A DNA stretch of 36,892 nt from Candidatus Moraniibacteriota bacterium (GCA_008012175.1 SSEF01000009.1:1-36892); one strand, 5' to 3'. Shown: positions 14,658-22,756, counted from the first letter of the stretch. Program-made: numbers and translations. The notes: generated by a model from the sequence alone, not told the origin.

Positions 14658-15332
14658 TCAATAATTGACGAGCTGATCGAAAATTTCCTGACTACGATGC
14701 TCGATAAGCCATTTCTCCACCTCCTCGGTACCGACAGCCAGGCAGGTTTTCGTTGCCCAATCATGCAGCCCTCCTCGGAGTCGAAAAAGGTGATCGCCGA
14801 TGCAGTTGATATTCAGTGGGGCAGAATTTTTGGTGCTGATCGCTTCGGGCTCCGACATCCTCATCCAGCCTAATCGGCTGCTCGGCTCCGTAAAACCGAA
14901 CGAGGGCTGATTGGCGCCATTCGGATAGAACGGATGCAATGCCTGCTGCCACACCACAGGAATGAGATATGCCGTCGATGGGGCAAACCGGATCTTCATG
15001 CGGCCGCAGCCGGTTTCCGATCTCGACAAATGTTCCCTGATGATCTTTGGGGGGCGCGAGATTCGTGCTGCATGCGTCCAATAGACTGTCTCGGATATCA
15101 TTTCAGACCCGTGAGCGAAGCTATGTGCCCCGCTCGGAACCCTGGCGAGGAACTCATGGCACATCAAGACGAGCTCACCTCCAAATGGAACTATTGCCTC
15201 CAGAATCTTATCGGCCAGCCGGTTCTTGAAAACCCTGGACAACTCGCATCGATCATCTTCTTGAGCAGATCGTGCACCTTCCCATTCAGTAACCAACATC
15301 CGTATAGACAGATGATGAGAGTCTATCAACAT
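14658..15332 (-). CDS. Hypothetical protein, orphan ORF with strong Shine-Dalgarno
   Basis: 224 residues, not recognised. GAGGAG lies 5 nt before ATG 15332, which makes this the real frame over the overlapping plus-strand ORF 14934-15407. The protein is soluble-looking, with mixed composition, several Trp and His, and no signal peptide. PSTAYLIPVVWQQALHPFY and EEVEKWLIEHRSQEIFDQL are recognisable only as protein-like segments. Codon use is mixed (ATA, TTG and CGA are common) compared with neighbouring dprA and topA, which may reflect acquisition. A hairpin and U-tract follow the stop. Confidence 0.65.
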   Translation of the reverse strand: MLIDSHHLSIRMLVTEWEGARSAQEDDRCELSRVFKNRLADKILEAIVPFGGELVLMCHEFLARVPSGAHSFAHGSEMISETVYWTHAARISRPPKIIREHLSRSETGCGRMKIRFAPSTAYLIPVVWQQALHPFYPNGANQPSFGFTEPSSRLGWMRMSEPEAISTKNSAPLNINCIGDHLFRLRGGLHDWATKTCLAVGTEEVEKWLIEHRSQEIFDQLVNY

Positions 15333-15440
15333 GTCCGCTCCTCAATTTGTCAATGTTCGTTTCGCCGGACCATCCAGCCAAACCTGGTCCCACCCTATCG
15401 GGAATGAATCCCGTAGTCAAGTTCTGTTACCAATGGAAAT

Positions 15441-15469
15441 TTGCTGGAAATCTTCCCCTCGTCTAGAAT
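15441..15469 (+). promoter_or_regulatory. dprA promoter
   Basis: TTGCTG (15441-15446), a 17-bp spacer and TAGAAT (15464-15469). The start codon is 15 nt further on, so the leader would be about 8 nt, without a Shine-Dalgarno. Confidence 0.6.
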
Positions 15470-15484
15470 AGGCTTCATTTACAT

Positions 15485-16576
15485 ATGGATGAATCTCTCG
15501 CCTTCCATCTCCTGAACCGACTCCCAGGTGTCGGGGCCAAAACCATCCGGTCGCTGACCGGACACTTCGGCAGTGCCTGGGCTGCCTGGGAAGCACCTGA
15601 AAGCGCCTGGGTAGCTCTCGGCCAGCCCCGGCTCAGCGGAATTGCTCGAGAACGAAGAAGCCTCGATCCGGTCGCTGAAGAAGCAAGCCTTGCCGAAAAA
15701 AACATTTCTATCATCCCCTTCTCTGACGCTGCCTTTCCCGCGCTCCTCGCCGAGATTCCTGATGCTCCAGCCCTCCTCTATGTCCGCGGAGCATTCCGAA
15801 CATGGAATGAGCGACCCCTCATCGCTATCGTCGGCTCACGGAAATCCACCCCTTACGGAAAGCAGGTCGCGAGCGAGCTTGCCCGATCGCTCGCCGAAGC
15901 CGGCTATGCGATCGTCTCCGGACTTGCCTTCGGGATAGATGCTATCGCCCATGAAGCGGCACTCGAAGCTCATGGAACGACAGTTGCCGTTCTCGGAAGC
16001 GGGATCGACGATCTATCGATCTCGCCCCAGACGCACCTTGCACTCGCGAACGATATCGCCCGAGAAGGAGTCATCATCTCCGAACTCGCACCGGGGACAT
16101 CAGCTTCCATCGGTACCTTCCCAGCAAGGAACCGCATCATGGCTGGCATGTGCCAAGGCGTGGTCGTCGTTGAGGCAGCCGAGGAATCCGGCAGCCTCAT
16201 CACCGCTCGGCTCGCACTTGATTACAACCGTACCGTGTTCGCTGTCCCTGGCTCCATCTTTTCACCTGCCTCAGTCGGCACTCATGCTCTCTTAAAGGAG
16301 GGGGCGCGGCTCGTCACGAGCATGACAGACGTTCTGGAAGAGCTCGGTGCTGGCTCAGCTACGAAAAACGAGAATGCGATGGGAGGCATGCCGAATGACC
16401 TCGATCCAGACGAGCAATCGGTCTACCAAGTGCTCTCTCGTGAAGGACTTCACGTTGACAAGCTCGCGGCGCTCGTTAGACTGGAGACGACCCATGTGAA
16501 CATGGCTCTGACGAGGCTTGAGCTCCGCGGCCTTGCAAAGAATATTGGGAACATGCATTATATTCGCGGACGCTAA
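15485..16576 (+). CDS. dprA: DNA processing protein A (natural transformation)
   Basis: Binds incoming single-stranded DNA and loads RecA during natural transformation. The 363 residues show an N-terminal helix-hairpin-helix (LPGVGAKTIRSL), then the Rossmann-like core with IAIVGSRKSTPYG, IVSGLAFGIDAIAHEAAL, the GS/PARNR.MAG segment (FPARNRIMAG) and VVEAAEESGSLITA. A C-terminal winged-helix-like domain starts about residue 295 (DEQSVYQVLSREG). topA starts 9 nt after its stop, so the two form the dprA-topA operon common in bacteria. With pilB elsewhere in the window this supports, but does not prove, competence. Confidence 0.96.
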   Translation: MDESLAFHLLNRLPGVGAKTIRSLTGHFGSAWAAWEAPESAWVALGQPRLSGIARERRSLDPVAEEASLAEKNISIIPFSDAAFPALLAEIPDAPALLYVRGAFRTWNERPLIAIVGSRKSTPYGKQVASELARSLAEAGYAIVSGLAFGIDAIAHEAALEAHGTTVAVLGSGIDDLSISPQTHLALANDIAREGVIISELAPGTSASIGTFPARNRIMAGMCQGVVVVEAAEESGSLITARLALDYNRTVFAVPGSIFSPASVGTHALLKEGARLVTSMTDVLEELGAGSATKNENAMGGMPNDLDPDEQSVYQVLSREGLHVDKLAALVRLETTHVNMALTRLELRGLAKNIGNMHYIRGR

Positions 16577-16585
16577 CATCCTTCC

Positions 16586-18796
16586 ATGAAACTCCTCATT
16601 GTAGAATCTCCCTCCAAGGCGAAGACGATTGAAAAGTATCTCGATGGCGAGTACAAGGTCGTCGCCTCGATCGGCCATATCCGCGATCTTCCAAAAAGCA
16701 ACAAGTCTGCCATCGACATCAAGGGCGGTTTCGTGCCGAACTATGTCATCAGCCCTGGCAAGGAGCATGTCGTCGAATCCATACGAGCGCTCGCGAAGAA
16801 AAGTTCGACTGTACTCCTCGCCACAGACCCTGACCGCGAGGGTGAGGCGATCGCCTGGCATGTCGCCGAGACAGCCGGCCTTAAGAAACCAGCGCGCGTC
16901 TTGTTCTACGAGATCACGCCTGCTGCCATAAAGGAGGCAATCGCTCATCCGCGGCCGCTCGATGTCAACCTTCGCAAAGCTCAAGAGGCCCGCCGCGTCC
17001 TCGACCGACTCGTTGGCTACGACCTGTCCGGGCTCATTTGGAAAAAGCTCCGTTACGGACTCTCAGCCGGACGCGTCCAGTCACCTGCGCTCCATATATT
17101 GGTCGAGCGCGAAAAAGAGATTCGCGCCTTTGTCCCGGAAATCTATTTTCAGTTTACGGGCAGTTTTTTGACCGCCGCTCAGAAGCATCTCACGCTCACT
17201 CATACCAGCGAACCTCAGCCAAAAAAGGATGAGGAGGCAGTCCGTAAAGATGCCGAGGCTCTCGTCGCACGGGCGAAACGCTCCACCTGGACTATCGAAG
17301 ATGTGAAGGAGGCGCCCGCCAAGAGAAGCCCCTATGCGCCGTTCACGACCTCGACCTTGCAGCAGGCGGCGAGCTCACGCCTTGGGTTCGCCCCGAGCCG
17401 TACGATGAAGGTGGCCCAGAAGCTCTACGAGCACGGCTACATCACCTATATGCGTACTGATTCGACCAACCTGAACAAAGATGCGGTCGCTGCCATTCAC
17501 GCACATGTCGAAAAAACCTATGGGAAGGCCTCTGTCATGCCGCGAGTGTTTAAGACAAGGTCTAAGAATGCCCAGGAAGCTCACGAAGCGATCCGACCGA
17601 CACATATCGACGGGAAAATCTACGGAAAGAATGAAGATGAGAAAAGGCTCTATGCGCTCATCCGCTCCCGCACCATCGCCTCGCAAATGGCTGATGCGGA
17701 GATCCTCCGAACAAAGATCATTGCCCGGGCAAGCGATTCGACCGTCCCTATTTTTACTGCGACCGGATCCATCGTCGTGACCCCTGGCTGGCTTACCGAG
17801 GATGCAGCTGCTCGCGGCGAAGATACTGAGCTACCAAAAGTCACTGCGGGCGAAACCATAACACTTGCAGAAATCGAGAGTGAAGAAAAATGGACCGAGC
17901 CGCCGAAGCGCTACACCGAAGCCGGCCTCGTGAAAGAACTCGAGAAGCGCGGCATCGGCCGGCCGTCGACCTATGCCTCGATCATCCAGACCATCCAGAC
18001 CCGCGGCTATGTCGAGAAGGATGGCCGTACCCTTATCGCGACCGAAACCGGCGAAGTCGTCGACGATTTTCTTTCACTTCATTTCACCGAAATTCTCTCC
18101 GACGCCTTCACCGCCGAGATGGAGGACCAGCTCGATGAGATCGCTGAGGGAAAGCGCGAATACGAGAAGACGCTTCGCGATTTCTACGGCCCGTTTTCAA
18201 AGGAAGTGAAGAGCAAGGACAAGCTCGAGAAGATGTCGAACTTGGGCGCCGCTCCGAAAGAAATGCGCTGCCCCGCCTGCAAGAGCGACATGATCGTGAA
18301 GCTTGGCCGAAGTGGCAAATTCTACAGCTGCAGCCGTTTTCCTGAATGCACCGGAGCGCTCACCCTCGAGGGAAAAGTCGTCGAGGGACCAAAAGCGACC
18401 GGCGAGAAATGCCCGCAGTGCGAGAAGGGCGAGCTCGTCGAGCGCGAAGGGCGTTTCGGCCGATTCGTCGCCTGCAGCAACTACCCGAAATGCAAGTACG
18501 TGAAGAAAGACGACCCGGCGAACCTGCCGACCACGGGCGTACCGTGTCCGGTCTGCCAGAAGGGCGAGATGGCCGAACGTCGCGGCCGCTTCGGGATTTT
18601 CTACAGCTGCTCGAACTATCCCGACTGCAAGCATGCGATCAAGGCCAAGCCAACTGGCGCGCTCTGCAGTTACAAGCGTGAGGATCGAGGTGGCCAGACC
18701 TGCGGCGCGCTCATGATGGAAGGCACAAAAACCATTCCCGAACGCTGCAGCGACAAGACTTGTCCGAATCACAATCCGCACAAGCTAAAGGCTTAG
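16586..18796 (+). CDS. topA: DNA topoisomerase I (type IA)
   Basis: Relaxes negative supercoils through a transient tyrosyl-DNA bond. The 736 residues contain the TOPRIM domain (LLIVESPSKAKTIEKYL; TDPDREGEAIAWH) and the active-site segment YITYMRTDST with the catalytic Tyr at about residue 288. RGIGRPSTYASII and the FT..MEDQLD segment follow. Three similar zinc ribbons of the form CPxC...YSCSxxPxC and a fourth, divergent Cys-rich unit (CSYK, CGAL, CSDKTC) make up the C-terminus. The end reads PHKLKA and stop. Fifty-two bases of this 3' end are repeated 203 bp downstream, where a variant ending PHKLAGKK follows. Confidence 0.97.
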   Translation: MKLLIVESPSKAKTIEKYLDGEYKVVASIGHIRDLPKSNKSAIDIKGGFVPNYVISPGKEHVVESIRALAKKSSTVLLATDPDREGEAIAWHVAETAGLKKPARVLFYEITPAAIKEAIAHPRPLDVNLRKAQEARRVLDRLVGYDLSGLIWKKLRYGLSAGRVQSPALHILVEREKEIRAFVPEIYFQFTGSFLTAAQKHLTLTHTSEPQPKKDEEAVRKDAEALVARAKRSTWTIEDVKEAPAKRSPYAPFTTSTLQQAASSRLGFAPSRTMKVAQKLYEHGYITYMRTDSTNLNKDAVAAIHAHVEKTYGKASVMPRVFKTRSKNAQEAHEAIRPTHIDGKIYGKNEDEKRLYALIRSRTIASQMADAEILRTKIIARASDSTVPIFTATGSIVVTPGWLTEDAAARGEDTELPKVTAGETITLAEIESEEKWTEPPKRYTEAGLVKELEKRGIGRPSTYASIIQTIQTRGYVEKDGRTLIATETGEVVDDFLSLHFTEILSDAFTAEMEDQLDEIAEGKREYEKTLRDFYGPFSKEVKSKDKLEKMSNLGAAPKEMRCPACKSDMIVKLGRSGKFYSCSRFPECTGALTLEGKVVEGPKATGEKCPQCEKGELVEREGRFGRFVACSNYPKCKYVKKDDPANLPTTGVPCPVCQKGEMAERRGRFGIFYSCSNYPDCKHAIKAKPTGALCSYKREDRGGQTCGALMMEGTKTIPERCSDKTCPNHNPHKLKA
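18726..18777 (+). repeat. Direct repeat copy 1, within the 3' end of topA
   Basis: 52 bp identical to 18929-18980 (offset 203 bp). After this core the two copies diverge, but the next four codons still encode Pro-His-Lys-Leu with four synonymous third-base changes. Confidence 0.95.
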
Positions 18797-18928
18797 GGAG
18801 AAAGTCGACGCAAACTGCTTTGCGTCGACAGTTGTTTTTGTGAGGCGGAGCGATATTTCGAGAGCACGAGAAATCGCGAGCCGGGGTCGCGGAACTATCC
18901 GAGCGGCGGCGAGGAGAGTATCTGTGAC
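18778..18928. other. 151-bp segment between the topA 3'-end repeats
   Basis: It holds the new topA tail and stop, its terminator, and about 90 bp without an ORF (18840-18928). That part can fold into imperfect hairpins, such as GCGATATTTCG with CGAGAAATCGC. No integrase or transposase is present. It may be the remnant or a non-autonomous form of an element that integrated at the 3' end of topA. Confidence 0.6.
18804..18839 (+). terminator. topA terminator
   Basis: GTCGACGCAAA and TTTGCGTCGAC form a perfect 11-bp stem with a CTGC loop, followed by TTG and TTTTT. Confidence 0.87.
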
Positions 18929-19005
18929 CAAAAACCATTCCCGAACGCTGCAGCGACAAGACTTGTCCGAATCACAATCCACATAAACTCGCGGGAAAGA
19001 AATAG
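18929..19005 (+). pseudogene. Displaced topA 3' end (direct repeat copy 2 plus variant tail)
   Basis: A fragment encoding the last 24 or so residues of a TopA, ending PHKLAGKK and TAG. An in-frame TGA comes just before the repeat, so it cannot be translated as part of a longer protein. The first 52 bp (18929-18980) match copy 1 exactly. The synonymous divergence beyond the core suggests this is the original end of topA, with the upstream copy supplied by inserted DNA. A simple slip or assembly duplication would not give the synonymous tail. Confidence 0.85.
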
Positions 19006-19018
19006 CCTTTAAAAAAGA

Positions 19019-19056
19019 AAAGCGGCGGGAGCAATCATTTATTGCTACCGCCGCTT
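19019..19056. terminator. Strong bidirectional terminator-like hairpin
   Basis: AAGCGGCGG pairs with CCGCCGCTT, with an inner AGCAAT/ATTGCT stem. A-rich sequence on the left gives a U-tract for the minus strand. It probably ends the minus-strand gene at 19073 and backs up topA. Confidence 0.75.
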
Positions 19057-19072
19057 AATTTCCAGCTATCTA

Positions 19073-19513
19073 TCAGGCTGCGTTCTGATATGCCGGAACG
19101 ATACAGAACCAATCCGATGGATTGTCCAGACCGTAGAGCTTGAATGTCTGTGGTCCCGCCCCATCAAACTCAATCTGAGCGAGCACTCCGCCTGGTTCCA
19201 ACACTACCTTGACCTTGGTGAAATGCTGAGTGATGGCAATCAATTCGGATCCAGGAAACTCCAGGCGCTCATAGTCTGTTCCGAGCTCCGTCATTGAAAA
19301 GCATCCACCTGTCACAAATTCGACGCTCTGTTTTCCTTCTTGGCGGCGCCTCAGGGAAAGCATGATCACGCGAAGATGTGTTCCGGGATACCGCCGCATT
19401 CCACAGAGGAAATCGACTCCCGGCTGAAGCGAACAGATCCCGCCGCTCCACTCCCATTTCACCCGCGGCAAGCCCAAAATCGAAACTTCCACCACCTCAG
19501 GATTGTCTTTCAT
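19073..19513 (-). CDS. Hypothetical protein, orphan ORF with strong promoter and Shine-Dalgarno
   Basis: 146 residues, not recognised. It is probably a beta-rich soluble protein (alternating hydrophobic segments such as VKVVLEPGGVLAQIEF and QTFKLYGL), with four Cys and no signal peptide. GAGGGGGG precedes ATG 19513. A near-consensus promoter, TTGACA-17-TATGCT, lies about 100 bp upstream, leaving a leader of about 90 nt that contains a GTGA...TCAC inverted repeat. It is followed by a terminator hairpin, so it is a one-gene transcript. Confidence 0.7.
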   Translation of the reverse strand: MKDNPEVVEVSILGLPRVKWEWSGGICSLQPGVDFLCGMRRYPGTHLRVIMLSLRRRQEGKQSVEFVTGGCFSMTELGTDYERLEFPGSELIAITQHFTKVKVVLEPGGVLAQIEFDGAGPQTFKLYGLDNPSDWFCIVPAYQNAA

Positions 19514-19609
19514 TCATTGCACCCCCCTCTTCGTGAAAAGAACGTGACGTATGACAACAGGACGACAGCTTGTGACTTTCATCACATCACCCACATCCTA
19601 TTTCGGTAT

Positions 19610-19638
19610 AGCATACATGAAAACCAATATTTTGTCAA
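19610..19638 (-). promoter_or_regulatory. Promoter of the orphan gene at 19073-19513
   Basis: Minus strand TTGACA (19638-19633), a 17-bp spacer and TATGCT (19615-19610). The stretch 19514-19672 holds this promoter and the 5' leader; nothing else was recognised there. Confidence 0.75.
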
Positions 19639-19672
19639 TAAATAAAATGTTATTTTTTTCCCTCTAATAAGC

Positions 19673-20476
19673 CTAGTTTTTCCTATTTCCCAGGTAAGAA
19701 ACAAGGAATTCGATTAAGCTAAACAGCACGATAGTCGCACCACTCGGAAGGTCTAGTCGATAGCTTACAAAAAAACCGGCAAGCACTGACCCTTCAGCAA
19801 TTACGATACTGAGGAGGAGCGTTGTCAGAAACGATCGTCGCCACTGCATCGCCGCAAGCACTGGGACGATCATGAGTGCACCGATGAGCAGTGCGCCAAC
19901 AATAGTGATCGATCCAGCTACGACCGCAGACGCCAGGAGAATAAAGAGCACATTGTACTTATCGACTGATACCCCACTAACGCGCGCTAAATCCTCATCG
20001 AGCGCAAGCAGAAAGAGTTTTCGATATCCAAGGAAAATGAATATACATGTTACAAAAAGAAGCAATGAAAGAATCATTAAATCAGTGTTTGTGACCGTAG
20101 TAATGCTACCAAAAAGATATGATAAGAGGTTGATACTAACTCCATCGCTTATTGCAAGGAGGACAAGTGCAGACGCGAGACTTCCTGACAAAAACAGGGC
20201 GAGAATTGATTCGCTCATGACCTTTCCTGATCGGCGAAGAAACTCCATGCCGAGTCCGCCTAGAATAGACGACCCGAGAGCTCCAAAAAATATCGGGAGC
20301 TTAAAAAACACCGCGAGTGCAACGCCAAGGAGGGAGACATGTGAAAGCGTATCTGCAAGGAGCGAAAAACGGCGAACGACTAGAAATTGACCAACAACCG
20401 GTGCGAGGATGCCAAGCAATACTCCAGCGATGAGCGCTCGAGTCAAAAATTCGTACTGGAAGAAATCAGTGATCAT
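19673..20476 (-). CDS. znuB: Zinc (metal) ABC transporter permease
   Basis: Membrane subunit of a ZnuABC-type importer (family of ABC-3 permeases for Zn or Mn). The 267 residues form about eight helices. Family features are the LLGILAPVVGQFLVVRRFSLLADTLSHVSLLG segment near residues 20-50 and GALLIGALMIVPVLAA in the last third. Its start overlaps the znuC stop by 4 nt. The ligand is inferred as zinc from the co-encoded Fur-family regulator and the His-rich binding protein, but manganese cannot be excluded. Confidence 0.93.
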   Translation of the reverse strand: MITDFFQYEFLTRALIAGVLLGILAPVVGQFLVVRRFSLLADTLSHVSLLGVALAVFFKLPIFFGALGSSILGGLGMEFLRRSGKVMSESILALFLSGSLASALVLLAISDGVSINLLSYLFGSITTVTNTDLMILSLLLFVTCIFIFLGYRKLFLLALDEDLARVSGVSVDKYNVLFILLASAVVAGSITIVGALLIGALMIVPVLAAMQWRRSFLTTLLLSIVIAEGSVLAGFFVSYRLDLPSGATIVLFSLIEFLVSYLGNRKN

Positions 20477-21228
20477 ACATGGTCAATATGCTGAACACGA
20501 GAACCGAATAGTCGCTTGATCACCTCTTCATCATGAAGCGCCTTTGCCGGACCGGAATAGACAATGCCACGATTGAGACATATGGCCGTCTTCGCTTCAT
20601 GTGCGATGATTTCAAGATCATGAGAGATGAGCAGAATCGTGATGCCATGCTTCTTATTCAGCGTCTCAAGGAGATCGTAGAAAGCCTCTTGAGCTGCCTG
20701 GTCAATACCCGCAGTCGGTTCATCCAAAATCAGAAGTTCTGGACGCGAAACGAGCGCACGGGCGATGAAAACGCGCTGTCGTTCTCCGCCCGAAAGCTCG
20801 CCGATCCGCCGACCGAGGAGATGCTCTATCCCTGCTGTCTGAAGAGCATGAGTGATGGGTTCGCACTTACTCAAGCCAAGCTGACAAAGGATCGAATTTT
20901 CACTCATATGACCGCTCTCCACTACTTCTCGGACGGTGGCCGGGAAAGCTCGGTCGCCTCGAAAGACATGTTGTGGTACGTAGCCGATCCGTTGCCATTC
21001 GGAAAACTGCCTTACCGGCTGGCCAAAAAGCTCAACTGAACCAGATTTGACAGGCAACAATCCAAGTAAGAGCTTTACGAGCGTTGATTTTCCCGAACCA
21101 TTTGGACCAACAAGGCCGATATAGTCACTCTTGGACAAATCCAAACTCACCCTATCGAGAATAGGTTCTGCGGCGTACCAGTAAGAGAGATCTTTGATTT
21201 TGACGATTGGTTGTTCCATCACTTGCAT
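20473..21228 (-). CDS. znuC: Zinc ABC transporter ATP-binding protein
   Basis: ATPase that powers the importer. The 251 residues contain Walker A GPNGSGKST, the signature LSGGERQRV, Walker B LLILDEPTAGID and the H-loop His (LLISHDLE). It overlaps the znuA 3' end by 10 nt and the znuB start by 4 nt, so translation is coupled through the operon. Confidence 0.95.
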   Translation of the reverse strand: MQVMEQPIVKIKDLSYWYAAEPILDRVSLDLSKSDYIGLVGPNGSGKSTLVKLLLGLLPVKSGSVELFGQPVRQFSEWQRIGYVPQHVFRGDRAFPATVREVVESGHMSENSILCQLGLSKCEPITHALQTAGIEHLLGRRIGELSGGERQRVFIARALVSRPELLILDEPTAGIDQAAQEAFYDLLETLNKKHGITILLISHDLEIIAHEAKTAICLNRGIVYSGPAKALHDEEVIKRLFGSRVQHIDHV

Positions 21229-22244
21229 TCTAGCGCCTTCTGAAGGGCCGACAAGTTATCTTGCATGAGCGACCAGTAGCCGATCCCGGCGGCTGACTCC
21301 TCAGCAGTCACCCCCTCGATTGGATTAAACACCAGCGTCCTAGCTCCAGTTTCTCTGGCGAGAGTTTCTGCTATCCTTGGACTGACAAGCGTCTCAAAGA
21401 AGATGAATTTTATCTTTTCTTCTTTCACTTCAGCAGCAAGTTCGGCTAAACGTTTCGGAGAAGGTTCCTCTTCGGGGGAAATTCCGGCCAAAGCATGCGT
21501 TTTAAAGCCATACCGATGAGCTAGGTATCGGAACGCATCATGAGAGGTCACGACTTCATTCTTGGAACAGAGAGCGAGCCCTGTTTGATATTCACTATCA
21601 AGCACCTCGAGTTTCTGAACAGTTCTCTCGGCATTTGCCTGGAACTGGGTGTGATTTTCGGGAAAACGTTGAGACAAAGATTCAGAAATCGCATACACGA
21701 GCGATCTGGCACTAATAGGATCGAGCCAAAAATGAGGGTCCCATTCTCCATGTTCATTCACGTCACCTTGTTCTTCCCTTGCTATCGATCCCATACCGAC
21801 CAGCTCGACACTTTCTTTAACATGCTCGTCCTCATGTCCAGAATTTTCATCAGACTTAAGAAGAATGACCTTATCAGCGAGTCGGAGTGATGGGACGCCC
21901 TTCGACCTGAGGTCTGACGTTAGCTTTTCCGCCCAAGCATCCATACCAGCACCGTTCAGGAGAAAAAGATCTGCATCATAGATTTTCTTGATATCACCAA
22001 TCGAAGGCTCATAGTCATGTGGTTCCATCCCGGCCGGGACGATTGCCTCTACTCCACCAAGATTACCAACGACACCGGCAGCCAATTCACGGATCGGATA
22101 GAATGTTGCAACAACCTGCACTGGCCTTTCGACATTTCCGACTGCCGGAAACGCAACTTCCTCTCCCCTCTCTTTATCCGTATTCCAGAAATATGCTGCA
22201 CATCCAAATACAATAACAAGTGCAATTCCAATTATCTTTTTCAT
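21219..22244 (-). CDS. znuA: Zinc ABC transporter substrate-binding protein
   Basis: Extracytoplasmic cluster 9 (A-I) binding protein that captures Zn2+. ATG 22244 starts a hydrophobic N-terminal anchor or signal (MKKIIGIALVIVFGCAAYF) and is preferred to the track start at 22262. Metal-binding residues are expected in GMEPHDYEPS, DPHFWLDP and the later TSHDAFRYLAHRYG plus the FFETLVSPRIAETLA segment. Between the first two lies a His/Asp/Glu-rich loop (HEDEHVKE..NEHGEW) typical of zinc rather than manganese binders. A TATTCT sequence ends 7 nt before the ATG and could be an additional internal -10. It follows the regulator gene by 47 nt. Confidence 0.92.
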   Translation of the reverse strand: MKKIIGIALVIVFGCAAYFWNTDKERGEEVAFPAVGNVERPVQVVATFYPIRELAAGVVGNLGGVEAIVPAGMEPHDYEPSIGDIKKIYDADLFLLNGAGMDAWAEKLTSDLRSKGVPSLRLADKVILLKSDENSGHEDEHVKESVELVGMGSIAREEQGDVNEHGEWDPHFWLDPISARSLVYAISESLSQRFPENHTQFQANAERTVQKLEVLDSEYQTGLALCSKNEVVTSHDAFRYLAHRYGFKTHALAGISPEEEPSPKRLAELAAEVKEEKIKFIFFETLVSPRIAETLARETGARTLVFNPIEGVTAEESAAGIGYWSLMQDNLSALQKALECK

Positions 22245-22291
22245 AGACGATAGAATATACATAAATTTAGAAGACTGAGGTATTTAAAATA

Positions 22292-22720
22292 TCACTTTGA
22301 ACGAGCGCAGGAATGACACAGGCCATAGAATTCGACAGCATGGGACTGGATGAGAAATCCAAGTTTCTCCCCAAGACGATCAGCTCGCTTCAATACAGCA
22401 GCCTCATCAAGATCGATATCTTTAATCTCTTCGCAGCGCGTACAGATGAGGTGATGATGATGGCCACGCTCAGTCAGCTCAAAATACTGCTTCCGATCAC
22501 TAACGATAACCTTCCGGACGATTCCTGCTTTTACGAGTGCGTCGAGATCGCGGTAGATAGTTGTCTTGTTCGCTGGCCGCCCCGCCTGGTGGCAGAGACC
22601 GAGGATCGCCGAGGGAGTCAGCGGCCTGTCTGCCTCATGAAGAAAAGAGAGTATCAATCCCCGCGTCTTTGTCTGACGTAGTGCATGATCGGCCATCTGT
22701 TTGAGACAGGATTCAAGCAT
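22292..22720 (-). CDS. zur: Fur-family metalloregulator, probably Zur
   Basis: DNA-binding repressor that senses a metal, most likely zinc given the operon. About 142 residues from ATG 22720. The track start at 22756 would overlap the -35 box. The N-terminal winged helix contains LTPSAILGLC and NKTTIYRDLDALV; the dimer part has GHHHHLICTRCEEI, with His ligands and the first structural Cys pair, and LCHSCARSK, with the second pair. It is the first gene of zur-znuA-znuC-znuB. A TTGACA-16-TAATAT promoter lies 8 nt from the ATG, and an inverted repeat (GCAAC-TTA-GTTGC) fills the spacer, which is the expected place for an autoregulatory operator. Confidence 0.9.
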   Translation of the reverse strand: MLESCLKQMADHALRQTKTRGLILSFLHEADRPLTPSAILGLCHQAGRPANKTTIYRDLDALVKAGIVRKVIVSDRKQYFELTERGHHHHLICTRCEEIKDIDLDEAAVLKRADRLGEKLGFLIQSHAVEFYGLCHSCARSK

Positions 22721-22728
22721 ATGTCTAC

Positions 22729-22756
22729 ATATTAGCAACTTAGTTGCATTTGTCAA
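22729..22756 (-). promoter_or_regulatory. zur-znu promoter with candidate zinc operator
   Basis: Minus strand TTGACA (22756-22751), 16-bp spacer, TAATAT (22734-22729), then 8 nt to ATG 22720. The palindrome GCAAC-TTA-GTTGC (22735-22747) sits exactly between the two boxes, so a bound repressor would block RNA polymerase. Confidence 0.8.

Noticed and set aside
14934-15407. Plus-strand ORF of 157 aa
   Set aside because: It overlaps the minus-strand 224-residue ORF, which has a strong Shine-Dalgarno and a following terminator, while this one has neither.
18197-18781. Minus-strand ORF of 194 aa
   Set aside because: Antisense shadow of the topA zinc-ribbon region.
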